A stretch of DNA of 12,653 bases from CAZHMN01 sp964533705 (GTDB lineage Bacteria > Electryoneota > B3-LCP), in contig CAZHMN010000082.1 in the NCBI GenBank assembly GCA_964533705.1, forward strand, positions 1-12,653, read 5' to 3'. The translations under genes were made by a program, and so were the position numbers. Below, in pieces: positions 7,138 to 12,653 of this stretch. Under the pieces are notes generated by a model. It had not been told where the DNA came from. It ran no database searches and worked only from the letters and a program-made list of their open reading frames with translations. Each line of letters begins with the position of its first letter. The first letter of the stretch is position 1.

Positions 7138-7545
7138 TTAGGCGGTGTGTTTACGGAAGCAACTGACCAGCGCGATGGGCGGCAGGTCTTCGATGGTTTC
7201 GGAATCAATTTCGAACGGTTCGATGTAATTCTCGTTCATGCGCAGGGTGACCAATCGTATCGCTTCCATGACTTTGGGCAGATCCAGGCCGCGCGGGCAG
7301 CGCACCAGGCAAGTATGGCAGGAAGCGCACAGCCAGACGGTATTGGCACCGGTGACCTGTTCCTGCTGGCCGAACTTAGTTAAAAGCACGATGCGCCGGG
7401 GTGAAATCTGCATCTCGGCGATCATGGGGCAGGAGCCGGTGCAGGTGCCGCACTGCATGCATTTGCTGATCTTCTCGCCGCTGATTTCTTCCACCTTGCG
7501 GACGAAATCCTGTATTACAGTCTGGTCGGAAATGACGATGGGCAT
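7138..7545 (-). CDS. HdrC-like 4Fe-4S dicluster protein
   Basis: The 135-residue protein has two complete ferredoxin motifs: CMQCGTCTGSCP (C29, C32, C35, C39) and CASCHTCLVRCP (C73, C76, C79, C83). The helical spacer with RRIVLL (51-55 region) is typical of heterodisulfide reductase subunit C. In Hdr complexes HdrC passes electrons between HdrA and HdrB. No HdrA is encoded here, so its donor must be another protein, a ferredoxin, or a membrane partner encoded elsewhere. There is no membrane helix. GAGGT stands 6 bases before the ATG. It is the first gene of the four-gene minus-strand operon, with a TATAAT -10 element about 80 bases upstream. Confidence 0.88.
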   Translation of the reverse strand: MPIVISDQTVIQDFVRKVEEISGEKISKCMQCGTCTGSCPMIAEMQISPRRIVLLTKFGQQEQVTGANTVWLCASCHTCLVRCPRGLDLPKVMEAIRLVTLRMNENYIEPFEIDSETIEDLPPIALVSCFRKHTA

Positions 7546-7625
7546 AACGGGACCTCGATTTTGGAAATTTACCCGGCTGCCGATCCCCGGAGGAGCGGGC
7601 CTGTGTAGAAATGCGACATGAGTTT

Positions 7626-7655
7626 ATTATAGAGTCGGCGATATTGCAAATTTGC
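7626..7655 (-). promoter_or_regulatory. Putative operon promoter with overlapping palindrome
   Basis: On the minus strand a perfect TATAAT (7626-7631) would start transcription near 7619, about 74 bases before the HdrC-like ATG. No TTGACA-like -35 lies at 16-18 bases. The palindrome GCAAATTTGC (7646-7655) occupies that place instead, so the promoter may need an activator or be blocked by a repressor. No known regulator motif (FNR, Rex) fits well. Confidence 0.4.
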
Positions 7656-7922
7656 GAATCAAGGGAACTTTACATGTGAAACAAGTAACAAAATACCCCT
7701 TTTAAAAAGTCCGTGAGGATCGCTACGCTGACCTTACGAGTGCGTCCCGAACGTTATGAATAACAAGGTGCAAAGTGAGGGTTCACAGGGGGGCGGACGT
7801 CCCACTGAATGCTATCCGCTCAAAGTAACCGAAATGATACGGTTTTGCGGTGAGCGTTATCAAAATAAGAAATCTGTGGACTGAAATCAAGGATGATGTG
7901 GAAAAAATTTGATCATGTTGAT

Positions 7923-7940
7923 TTTTATCCGTTTTATCTG
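7923..7940 (+). repeat. Tandem 9-base repeat upstream of the YeiH-like promoter
   Basis: TTTTATCCG and TTTTATCTG follow each other directly, differing at one base, and end 16 bases before the -35 element. They could be a regulator site; this is weak evidence. Confidence 0.25.
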
Positions 7941-7956
7941 ATCGTTTCAAATCCAC

Positions 7957-7985
7957 TTGACAATTTTCCCTGAAATGCTTATATT
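7957..7985 (+). promoter_or_regulatory. Strong sigma70-type promoter for the YeiH-like gene
   Basis: A perfect TTGACA (7957-7962), a 17-base spacer and TATATT (7980-7985) predict a start near 7992, giving a leader of about 37 bases. Confidence 0.8.
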
Positions 7986-8014
7986 CCGGTGAATAACCTC
8001 ATCGGGGTGAATAG

Positions 8015-8021
8015 AAGGAGG
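8015..8021 (+). promoter_or_regulatory. Ribosome binding site selecting a TTG start
   Basis: AAGGAGG is a near-ideal Shine-Dalgarno 7 bases before TTG 8029. An ATG at 8024 is only 2 bases away and opens a frame of 8 codons, so TTG is the real start. Confidence 0.75.
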
Positions 8022-8028
8022 AAATGAT

Positions 8029-9414
8029 TTGGACAGCGAATCGAATATAAAGAAAAACGAAACTCCCGGAGTCGTCAACAGCCACAAATCCCGCTGGTCG
8101 GATCTCATCAGGCTTGAGGACTACTGGGCGATCTGGTTCGGTTTTGTCATCATCTTTGGATCGCTCTTGCAATGGATCCCCAAAATTCCCAAAGTGGGCG
8201 ATTGGACCACAAATCCTTTAACGGCTTTTATGATCGTCAAAGAAGGCCTGGTGACCGGTAACATCCTGCTTGATCTTATCCTGTTAATGGTTGGCCTGGG
8301 GATGTTAACATCAATCGGCATTGCCTTCATGAGAGTCGAAAAGATCGGAAGGTATTTCCTGGGTTTTATCGGGGTGTTCATCATTTCCTGTTTTGCATAT
8401 TGGATTTCCCATCAGGCGAATATCAAGTATTGTGGATTGAGTTACGCCATGTGGGCATTGCTGGTGGGATTGTTGATCTCCAACACAGTCGGAACTCCGG
8501 GATGGTTAAAATCGGCGGCCAAGACGGAGCTTTTCATCAAAACGGGTTTGGTTTTGCTGGGCGCTGAGATTCTCTTCAAAAAGATTCTGGCTCTGGGAGC
8601 GCCCGGTCTGATGGTTGCCTGGATCGTCACGCCGGTCGTCGTCATTTTCATGTACAGGTTCGGGACGTCCATTCTCAAGATGGTCAATAAAGAATTAGTT
8701 ATCATTATCGCATCTGCGACTTCGGTCTGCGGCGTTTCCGCTGCCATTGCCACCGCGGCCGCCTGCCGGGCCAAGAAGGAAGACCTCACCCTGGCGGTGG
8801 GCATGACCCTGATCTTCACCGTGCTGATGATGTGCTTGATGCCGGTATTCATCAAGTTCATCGGCATGAGTCCCATCTTGGGAGCAGCCTGGATGGGGGG
8901 CACCATTGATTCGACAGGAGCGGTTGTCGCTGCCGGGTCCATGTTGGGGCCGACGGCTGAGAAAGTTGCCGCAGTCGTGAAGATGATTCAGAATGTGTTG
9001 ATCGGGCTTCTGGCGTTCTTCGTGGCGCTCTACTGGGTTACCACAGTGGACCGCACACCGGACGGGCCCAAGCCCAATGCCATGGAAATCTGGTATCGTT
9101 TCCCTAAATTTGTCCTCGGTTTCGTAGCGGCTTCCCTGCTTTTCTCCTTCGTCGTTGTGCCCGCTCTAAAGGGCGATTTTAACATTGTCGAGGCTTCCTA
9201 CATCAAACCGGTAACGAAAGTATTGCGGGGATGGTTCTTCTGTCTGGCTTTTACCTCCATCGGATTGGAATCCAACTTCCGCGATCTGGCCAGTCGAATG
9301 GAAGGAGGCAAACCGCTGATCCTCTACGTCGTGGGGCAATCGTTCAATCTGGTGTTGACTCTGCTTGTGGCCTTCCTGGCGTTTATGGTCTTCTTCCCCA
9401 ACGCGGTGCAGTAG
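8029..9414 (+). CDS. YeiH-family (UPF0324) putative sulfate exporter, long form
   Basis: The 461-residue polytopic membrane protein belongs to the YeiH/UPF0324 family, annotated as putative sulfate exporters (a role inferred mostly from gene neighbourhoods). The two family signatures sit in each half of the core: ATSVCGVSAAIATA (230-243) and GGTIDSTGAVVAAG (290-303). Other family blocks are GLLISNTVGTP (147-157), KTGLVLLGAEILFKKILALG (171-190) and FTSIGLESNFRDL (408-420). Usual members have about 340-350 residues. This one has roughly 100 more at the N-terminus, with extra membrane helices at about 33-50, 78-100 and 108-125. About 12 helices are expected in all. Translation starts at TTG behind a strong ribosome site, and transcription from a strong promoter. 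It is divergent from the hdr/frd-like operon, and the small membrane-protein gene follows at once. Sulfur-compound or organic-acid export are both possible; the substrate is unproven. Confidence 0.82.
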   Translation: MDSESNIKKNETPGVVNSHKSRWSDLIRLEDYWAIWFGFVIIFGSLLQWIPKIPKVGDWTTNPLTAFMIVKEGLVTGNILLDLILLMVGLGMLTSIGIAFMRVEKIGRYFLGFIGVFIISCFAYWISHQANIKYCGLSYAMWALLVGLLISNTVGTPGWLKSAAKTELFIKTGLVLLGAEILFKKILALGAPGLMVAWIVTPVVVIFMYRFGTSILKMVNKELVIIIASATSVCGVSAAIATAAACRAKKEDLTLAVGMTLIFTVLMMCLMPVFIKFIGMSPILGAAWMGGTIDSTGAVVAAGSMLGPTAEKVAAVVKMIQNVLIGLLAFFVALYWVTTVDRTPDGPKPNAMEIWYRFPKFVLGFVAASLLFSFVVVPALKGDFNIVEASYIKPVTKVLRGWFFCLAFTSIGLESNFRDLASRMEGGKPLILYVVGQSFNLVLTLLVAFLAFMVFFPNAVQ

Positions 9415-9454
9415 TGTGAAAGGCTTTTACGTAAAAATAATTAACAAAACGAAT

Positions 9455-9697
9455 ATGGAAAAGCAACCGGCACTCGTCGGCTGGTTGAAGCTGCTGATCG
9501 GGTTGACGGCTTTGGTTGGAGTGGTCTGGTTTTTCAGCACGGGTTATACTCCACCGGGCATTTTCGGCGAGGTCATTCGACACAATCAGGCCCACCAGAT
9601 TGATGCGTCGCCCTTCTTTTACGGTGACGTGGAAAACATGACGGAACTTGAGGAAGGATTGAAAGAAATCATCGAGAAGAGCAAAAATGAGCAATAA
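9455..9697 (+). CDS. Small single-helix membrane protein
   Basis: The 80-residue protein has one hydrophobic helix at about 9-28 (WLKLLIGLTALVGVVWFFST). A proline-glycine turn (YTPPG) and a soluble acidic tail of about 45 residues ending in charged residues follow. I do not recognise a family. The gene begins 40 bases after the transporter stop and precedes a strong terminator, so it is almost surely co-transcribed with the transporter and may be its accessory subunit (inference). The start is uncertain. ATG 9455 has no Shine-Dalgarno. GTG 9416, one base after the transporter stop codon, is in frame and would add 13 residues by translational coupling. Confidence 0.65.
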   Translation: MEKQPALVGWLKLLIGLTALVGVVWFFSTGYTPPGIFGEVIRHNQAHQIDASPFFYGDVENMTELEEGLKEIIEKSKNEQ

Positions 9698-9733
9698 GTA
9701 ACTAGCTTTAATCAGTTTATTGAAAAATATTAA

Positions 9734-9768
9734 AGCGGGCCAGTCGGTCCGCTGTTTTTACGTTTTTT
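9734..9768 (+). terminator. Strong terminator after the transporter operon
   Basis: AGCGGGCC (9734-9741) pairs with GGTCCGCT (9746-9753), with one G-U pair and the loop AGTC, followed by TTTTT and TTTTTT runs. The opposite strand shows the hairpin with one mismatch and an interrupted T-run, so it may also serve the convergent EAL-HDOD gene. Confidence 0.85.
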
Positions 9769-9821
9769 GAAAATTCACTATTTTTGGTTTATAGCGGGAA
9801 TTGCAGTGTTGGTTCTATTTA

Positions 9822-11033
9822 TCAATTTTTCATTACCTGCTGGGTCCATTCCAGAGATTGCAAGAAGATGGCGGGGATTTCGTATTCGTTCAGGTTCAGC
9901 TCCGCGGCAAGTTTGGGGAATTTATCCCATTCTCCTCTCTCGTTGGCGATGACCAGCTCGTAAACTTTCCCAAACTGGCCACCTCCGTTCATTAGTGCGT
10001 CTTTAATTTCATCGGTTATGGGCAACTCATCCAGAATTTCTTCCAGCGGCCGGTCTACTATAGCATCAATTAAAGAAAACAGCCCCATTAAAAAGAGATC
10101 CGGAGCGAGCTCTTGCATGCCGATTTTATCGGCAATCAGTTCAGCGAATTTCGCCCGGATGACGGACAGTTCGACCAGTTCCGGTGGTTTGTCCTCACCC
10201 AAACCCTGCAGGGAAATCAGAGAAATCCACCTTCTGACTTCCCGCATTCCCAATAGAACCAGCGCATGTTTGACCGAGTTGACCTTGGCTCTTAAACCAT
10301 AGGCAACAGAATTGATGCATCGTAATAGCTTATATGTGAAGGCGACGTCACTCTTAATCGTCTGTTCTATCTCATCAATGTCCGGATCGGCTCTGTTAAC
10401 TTCTCGCAGTATCTTAAGATAGGTAATTTTATAGACGGGGATATCCTGCCCGGAGAGGGTCATCGGCTTGCAGAAAAAATAGCCCTGGAAATACTCATAA
10501 CCCATCTGGACAGCATGGTGGAATTCGTCGAGCGTTTCCACCTTCTCGGCGAGTAATTTGGTTGATGAGGTGTCGATTCGTTTGAATATAGCTTGTAGTT
10601 CTTTCTCATCAGTGTCCTGAAAATCGATCTTAATAATATCCGCGATTCGCATTAAGGGGTGGTACGAGCGGCGCATTTTGAAGTCGTCCAGAGCCAGCAA
10701 ATAGCCCATCCGCTTTAATTTTTCACACGCTGCGATGATATCGTCGTTGGGTTCCACGGTCTCCAGAATTTCGATAGCGACTAAATCTCGGGGGAGAAGA
10801 GTGGCGGTTTCGCTTAAAAGCAGGTTTTGGGTGAAGTTGATGAAGGCCTTCTTACCTTCGGTGAGGGTTTTTAGTCCGATGATGAACAGGCTGCTGGTAA
10901 TAACCTTTGAAGTGGCTTGATCTCCGTCAAGATGGTTGAAGTATTTTTCCTGTCCTTCTCTGAAGAGCAATTCATAAGCGAAAACGTTGAGTCTCTTATC
11001 GAAGATCGGCTGGCGAGCGACAAATACCTCCAT
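9822..11033 (-). CDS. EAL-HDOD signalling protein
   Basis: The 403-residue protein joins an N-terminal EAL-type domain (about 1-195) to a C-terminal HDOD domain (about 200-390), the layout of YuxH/CdgJ proteins. The EAL signature reads YELLFR (20-25). Many cyclic-di-GMP phosphodiesterase positions are still seen: E21, N67, E88, D116-D117, K135, E163 and Q183. The loop after DDF reads KMR instead of GTG, so catalysis is doubtful. Characterised members act in motility or other signalling rather than as clear phosphodiesterases. The HDOD block is typical around LLRCINSVAYG and VKHALVLLGMREVRRW (237-269), and lacks HD-domain metal ligands, as HDOD domains do. GGAG lies 7 bases before the ATG. It is a single-gene unit with its own promoter at 11124-11152 and is cytoplasmic. 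Confidence 0.88.
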   Translation of the reverse strand: MEVFVARQPIFDKRLNVFAYELLFREGQEKYFNHLDGDQATSKVITSSLFIIGLKTLTEGKKAFINFTQNLLLSETATLLPRDLVAIEILETVEPNDDIIAACEKLKRMGYLLALDDFKMRRSYHPLMRIADIIKIDFQDTDEKELQAIFKRIDTSSTKLLAEKVETLDEFHHAVQMGYEYFQGYFFCKPMTLSGQDIPVYKITYLKILREVNRADPDIDEIEQTIKSDVAFTYKLLRCINSVAYGLRAKVNSVKHALVLLGMREVRRWISLISLQGLGEDKPPELVELSVIRAKFAELIADKIGMQELAPDLFLMGLFSLIDAIVDRPLEEILDELPITDEIKDALMNGGGQFGKVYELVIANERGEWDKFPKLAAELNLNEYEIPAIFLQSLEWTQQVMKN

Positions 11034-11123
11034 AGCTTGACTCCACTAATATAAGGAGAATAAAATCTAACCGAGAACGCTATTCTTTACGTTTCACGAT
11101 CAATTATGATTGGAATGTGAAAG

Positions 11124-11152
11124 AATGTAAGAAGAAATAATTCCAAAGTCAA
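11124..11152 (-). promoter_or_regulatory. Promoter for the EAL-HDOD gene
   Basis: On the minus strand TTGACT (11147-11152) and TACATT (11124-11129) are 17 bases apart. The predicted start near 11117 gives a leader of about 84 bases. Confidence 0.6.
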
Positions 11153-11279
11153 GATTTTGTGATTAATTTATGGGTGTTAATGTATTTTAATGATACGTTA
11201 ATTAAACGGAGCATGGTCCTCAAACCGTGTCACTATGAATGGTGAAAAGAGTAGACTTCGGGCGAGAAGTGATTTTTGT

Positions 11280-12203
11280 TCAGTACTCTGGATTAACTTC
11301 ATAACCGAAACGATCGAGAGCGGGGCCGAGCAGCGAATCAAAGGCGCGTTTTTGAACATCATCCACCTGCTCTTTCCATTTCTGGTTGGCGTCGTATTTC
11401 GACAATCGCTTGACTTCATCAATAAATTTCGGATCAATAGAAAGATCGGCCCATTGCAGCATCTGGCTGATAACTTCCATCGGAGAGGCGACGAGATCCT
11501 CGTAGCGAATTTCCAGATAACGGTCTCCGATGGATGCTCCCTTTTCGCGCAGATTTTCCATCAAGATCTTCCACTGCAGCCCGGCCAGCACAAAAAACGA
11601 CTTGCCCGAGCGCTCCCAGATATCGCGATCCTCTTCCTCGAGATTCCCCCATCTCCATTTTTCGGGCCCGCGCCAACCCAACCACCACGGGACGTTGAGT
11701 AGGGACCATGCTACCGCTCGGCCGTCTCTAATGACGTTTATGAAGCGAGCTCCGGGAAAAACCTGCTCCATCAGTCCGATACGCGACCAGCCGGTATACT
11801 TCCCCATGAATCTGGGTTTCTTCATTTCCGCAATTTGTTCGGAAATGGCTTTACGGACTCCACTGACATTCATAAGGTACAAGTCGTCCGCCGTCAAGTC
11901 TCGACAAGGGCGGTTGAAGCCGGGCATGAAGCGCTGCCAGAATGCGTAAGGCTCGACGAGTGCCCGGGGTTTACGCAGAATCCGGAATACAGGGTCGCCC
12001 AATAAAGGTACCTTCCTGAGGCGGATGATGGTGCGATCATAACGGGTTAGACCGATTCGGGTTCTATACTGACAGAGCCAGGCCAATTGTGGGTGCCGGC
12101 GCATAATGTGAAAGAGAAAGGTCGTACCACTGCGCCCGGTTCCAATAATGAAAATGGGACGATCAATTTCGTGCAATGGATTTGTTTTGAGGTTATCCGC
12201 CAT
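11280..12203 (-). CDS. PAPS-dependent sulfotransferase family protein
   Basis: The 307-residue protein carries the two nucleotide-binding signatures of sulfotransferases. A P-loop-like GTGRSGTTFL (21-30) binds the 5'-phosphate of PAPS, and RDGRAVAWS (159-167, R159 and S167) binds the 3'-phosphate. A family-typical RYEDLVASP (233-241) follows. There is no signal peptide or membrane helix. It would move a sulfuryl group to a hydroxyl or amino acceptor such as a sugar, lipid or small metabolite; the acceptor cannot be told. No PAPS-making genes or glycan genes lie beside it. The ATG has only a weak Shine-Dalgarno upstream. It has its own strong promoter at 12340-12368 and a leader of about 130 bases holding a palindrome. 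Length is usual for bacterial members. Confidence 0.85.
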   Translation of the reverse strand: MADNLKTNPLHEIDRPIFIIGTGRSGTTFLFHIMRRHPQLAWLCQYRTRIGLTRYDRTIIRLRKVPLLGDPVFRILRKPRALVEPYAFWQRFMPGFNRPCRDLTADDLYLMNVSGVRKAISEQIAEMKKPRFMGKYTGWSRIGLMEQVFPGARFINVIRDGRAVAWSLLNVPWWLGWRGPEKWRWGNLEEEDRDIWERSGKSFFVLAGLQWKILMENLREKGASIGDRYLEIRYEDLVASPMEVISQMLQWADLSIDPKFIDEVKRLSKYDANQKWKEQVDDVQKRAFDSLLGPALDRFGYEVNPEY

Positions 12204-12220
12204 GTTCTAATCGCTTTCAT

Positions 12221-12234
12221 CCGATAATTATCGG
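12221..12234. promoter_or_regulatory. 14-bp palindrome in the sulfotransferase leader
   Basis: CCGATAATTATCGG is a perfect palindrome 17 bases before the sulfotransferase ATG and about 100 bases after the predicted transcription start. It could be an operator or a leader hairpin affecting translation. Confidence 0.35.
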
Positions 12235-12339
12235 CAGCTATAGGCCGGGTGCCTTTATGAAAGTAAATGCTGAGGCGAAAATCCCCGACATTTTAGCGAA
12301 GGTCGAATTGAAGTTGGAATCTAAGACAAATTATTTAAG

Positions 12340-12368
12340 AATATAAACAAAAGGATTGGGAATGTCAA
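12340..12368 (-). promoter_or_regulatory. Strong sigma70-type promoter for the sulfotransferase gene
   Basis: On the minus strand TTGACA (12363-12368) is 17 bases from TATATT (12340-12345). The predicted start is near 12333. Confidence 0.75.
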
Positions 12369-12428
12369 GGATCGAAAAATAAATCTGGACTGGCTTGGCC
12401 CTTTCCAGTATCATAGCTGATTTCGAAT

Positions 12429-12456
12429 AAAAAAGGGGCGATCCTAGGGATCGCCC
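12429..12456 (-). terminator. Rho-independent terminator of the sorting-tail gene
   Basis: GGGCGATCC (12436-12444) pairs perfectly with GGATCGCCC (12448-12456) around TAG, and on the minus strand TTTTTT follows. It lies 27 bases after the stop codon at 12483. The stem shares GGGCGA with the terminator at 3528-3547. Confidence 0.85.
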
Positions 12457-12482
12457 TATGGTTAGCCCTGAATATTCCCGGT

Positions 12483-12653
12483 TTATTTCACGAGCATTAA
12501 CTTTCTTACTGCTTCAAATTCTCCCGCTTCAATCCGGCAAAAGTATATTCCGGAGGCGAATCCCATCGCGTCCCAGGTCACTTCGTGGACTCCGGCATCC
12601 CTCATGCCGTCAACCAACTTAGCGACGGTCCGGCCCTGCAGGTCGTAAACCGT
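12483..12653 (-). CDS. C-terminal end of a secreted/surface protein with sorting or FlgD-like domain (partial)
   Basis: Only the last 56 codons lie in the window; the gene continues beyond the right edge. The reading runs TVYDLQGRTVAKLVDG, then GVHEVTWDAMGFASGIYFCR, ending in AVRKLMLVK. This is the pattern of the C-terminal beta-sandwich domain seen at the ends of type IX-sorted proteins and in the related FlgD-like Ig domain (YDLxGR, W, SGIYF, a lysine-rich end). It directs or decorates large secreted proteins in Bacteroidetes and FCB candidate phyla. The rest of the protein and so its activity are unknown. A terminator follows the stop at once. Confidence 0.8.
   Translation of the reverse strand, partial: TVYDLQGRTVAKLVDGMRDAGVHEVTWDAMGFASGIYFCRIEAGEFEAVRKLMLVK

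Larger units (their letters stand above)
7546..8028. other. Divergent intergenic control region (483 bases)
   Basis: This region separates the minus-strand hdr/frd-like operon from the plus-strand YeiH-like gene. It holds the promoter elements, palindrome and tandem repeat listed separately. It also holds a GTTAT/ATAAC inverted repeat (7754-7765), a GGACGTCC palindrome (7795-7802) and a weak AACCG/CGGTT hairpin (7827-7844). A 42-codon reading frame at 7756-7884 has no ribosome site and I do not call it a gene. No tRNA or recognised riboswitch is seen. Confidence 0.6.

Noticed and set aside
7636..7665. Possible FNR box near the operon promoter
   Set aside because: Only a TTGAT half-site is present on the minus strand; the second half does not match ATCAA.
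7756..7884. 42-codon ATG frame in the divergent region
   Set aside because: No Shine-Dalgarno, no recognisable motif, and it overlaps small inverted repeats; chance is the simpler explanation.
8024..8050. ATG frame of 8 codons over the transporter start
   Set aside because: Only 2 bases separate it from the Shine-Dalgarno, too near for efficient use, and the TTG at 8029 opens the conserved protein.
9767..9952. Plus-strand frame beginning with a hydrophobic, signal-like segment (MKIHYFWFIAGIAVLVLF)
   Set aside because: It starts with TTG inside the T-run of a terminator, has no ribosome site, and most of it is antisense to the EAL-HDOD gene. The hydrophobic start follows from T-rich sequence.
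11254..11270. Hairpin ACTTC/GAAGT after the sulfotransferase gene
   Set aside because: The stem is only 5 bp and the minus strand lacks a clean T-run. The T-run on the plus strand has no gene upstream to terminate.

Overview
The window looks like chromosomal DNA from an anaerobic, probably uncultured bacterium. Two things suggest this. One is a four-gene operon joining heterodisulfide-reductase-type HdrC/HdrB proteins to a fumarate-reductase-like FeS protein and flavoprotein. The other is a C-terminal surface-sorting/FlgD-like tail at the right edge, a tail type common in Bacteroidetes and related FCB-group candidate phyla. Sigma70-type promoters (TTGACA-N17-TATATT) and GA-rich Shine-Dalgarno sites are easy to read. 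The taxonomic guess is inference only. There are no rRNA, tRNA, CRISPR, IS or phage genes.

Layout, left to right. (1) Positions 1-3459, plus strand: a VanZ-like multi-helix membrane protein with an Mth938-like C-terminal domain, a membrane-anchored TPR protein, and an MFS transporter. (2) Positions 3519-3591: two face-to-face terminators between convergent units. (3) Positions 3596-7545, minus strand: the operon hdrC-like, hdrB-like, frdB-like FeS subunit, frdA-like flavoprotein. (4) Positions 7546-8028: a divergent control region. (5) Positions 8029-9697, plus strand: a long YeiH-type (UPF0324) transporter and a small one-helix membrane protein, closed by a strong terminator. (6) Positions 9822-11033, minus: an EAL-HDOD signalling protein. 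(7) Positions 11280-12203, minus: a PAPS-dependent sulfotransferase with its own promoter and a leader of about 130 nt. (8) Positions 12483-12653, minus: the last 56 codons of a secreted or surface protein, followed by a terminator.

The operon at 3596-7545 is the most interesting part. The four proteins supply a plausible electron path: two CCG domains and two [4Fe-4S] clusters (HdrBC), then a 2Fe-2S plus two-cluster ferredoxin-like subunit, then a flavoprotein with the fumarate/succinate catalytic residues. No membrane anchor (FrdC/D, SdhC/D) and no HdrA is encoded beside them. The flavoprotein has Asn where covalent-FAD enzymes have His, an N-terminal extension of about 95 residues, and a very short C-terminus. 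It resembles a split version of the methanogen thiol:fumarate reductase (TfrAB) or the SdhE-type enzymes. Its true substrate cannot be settled from sequence alone.
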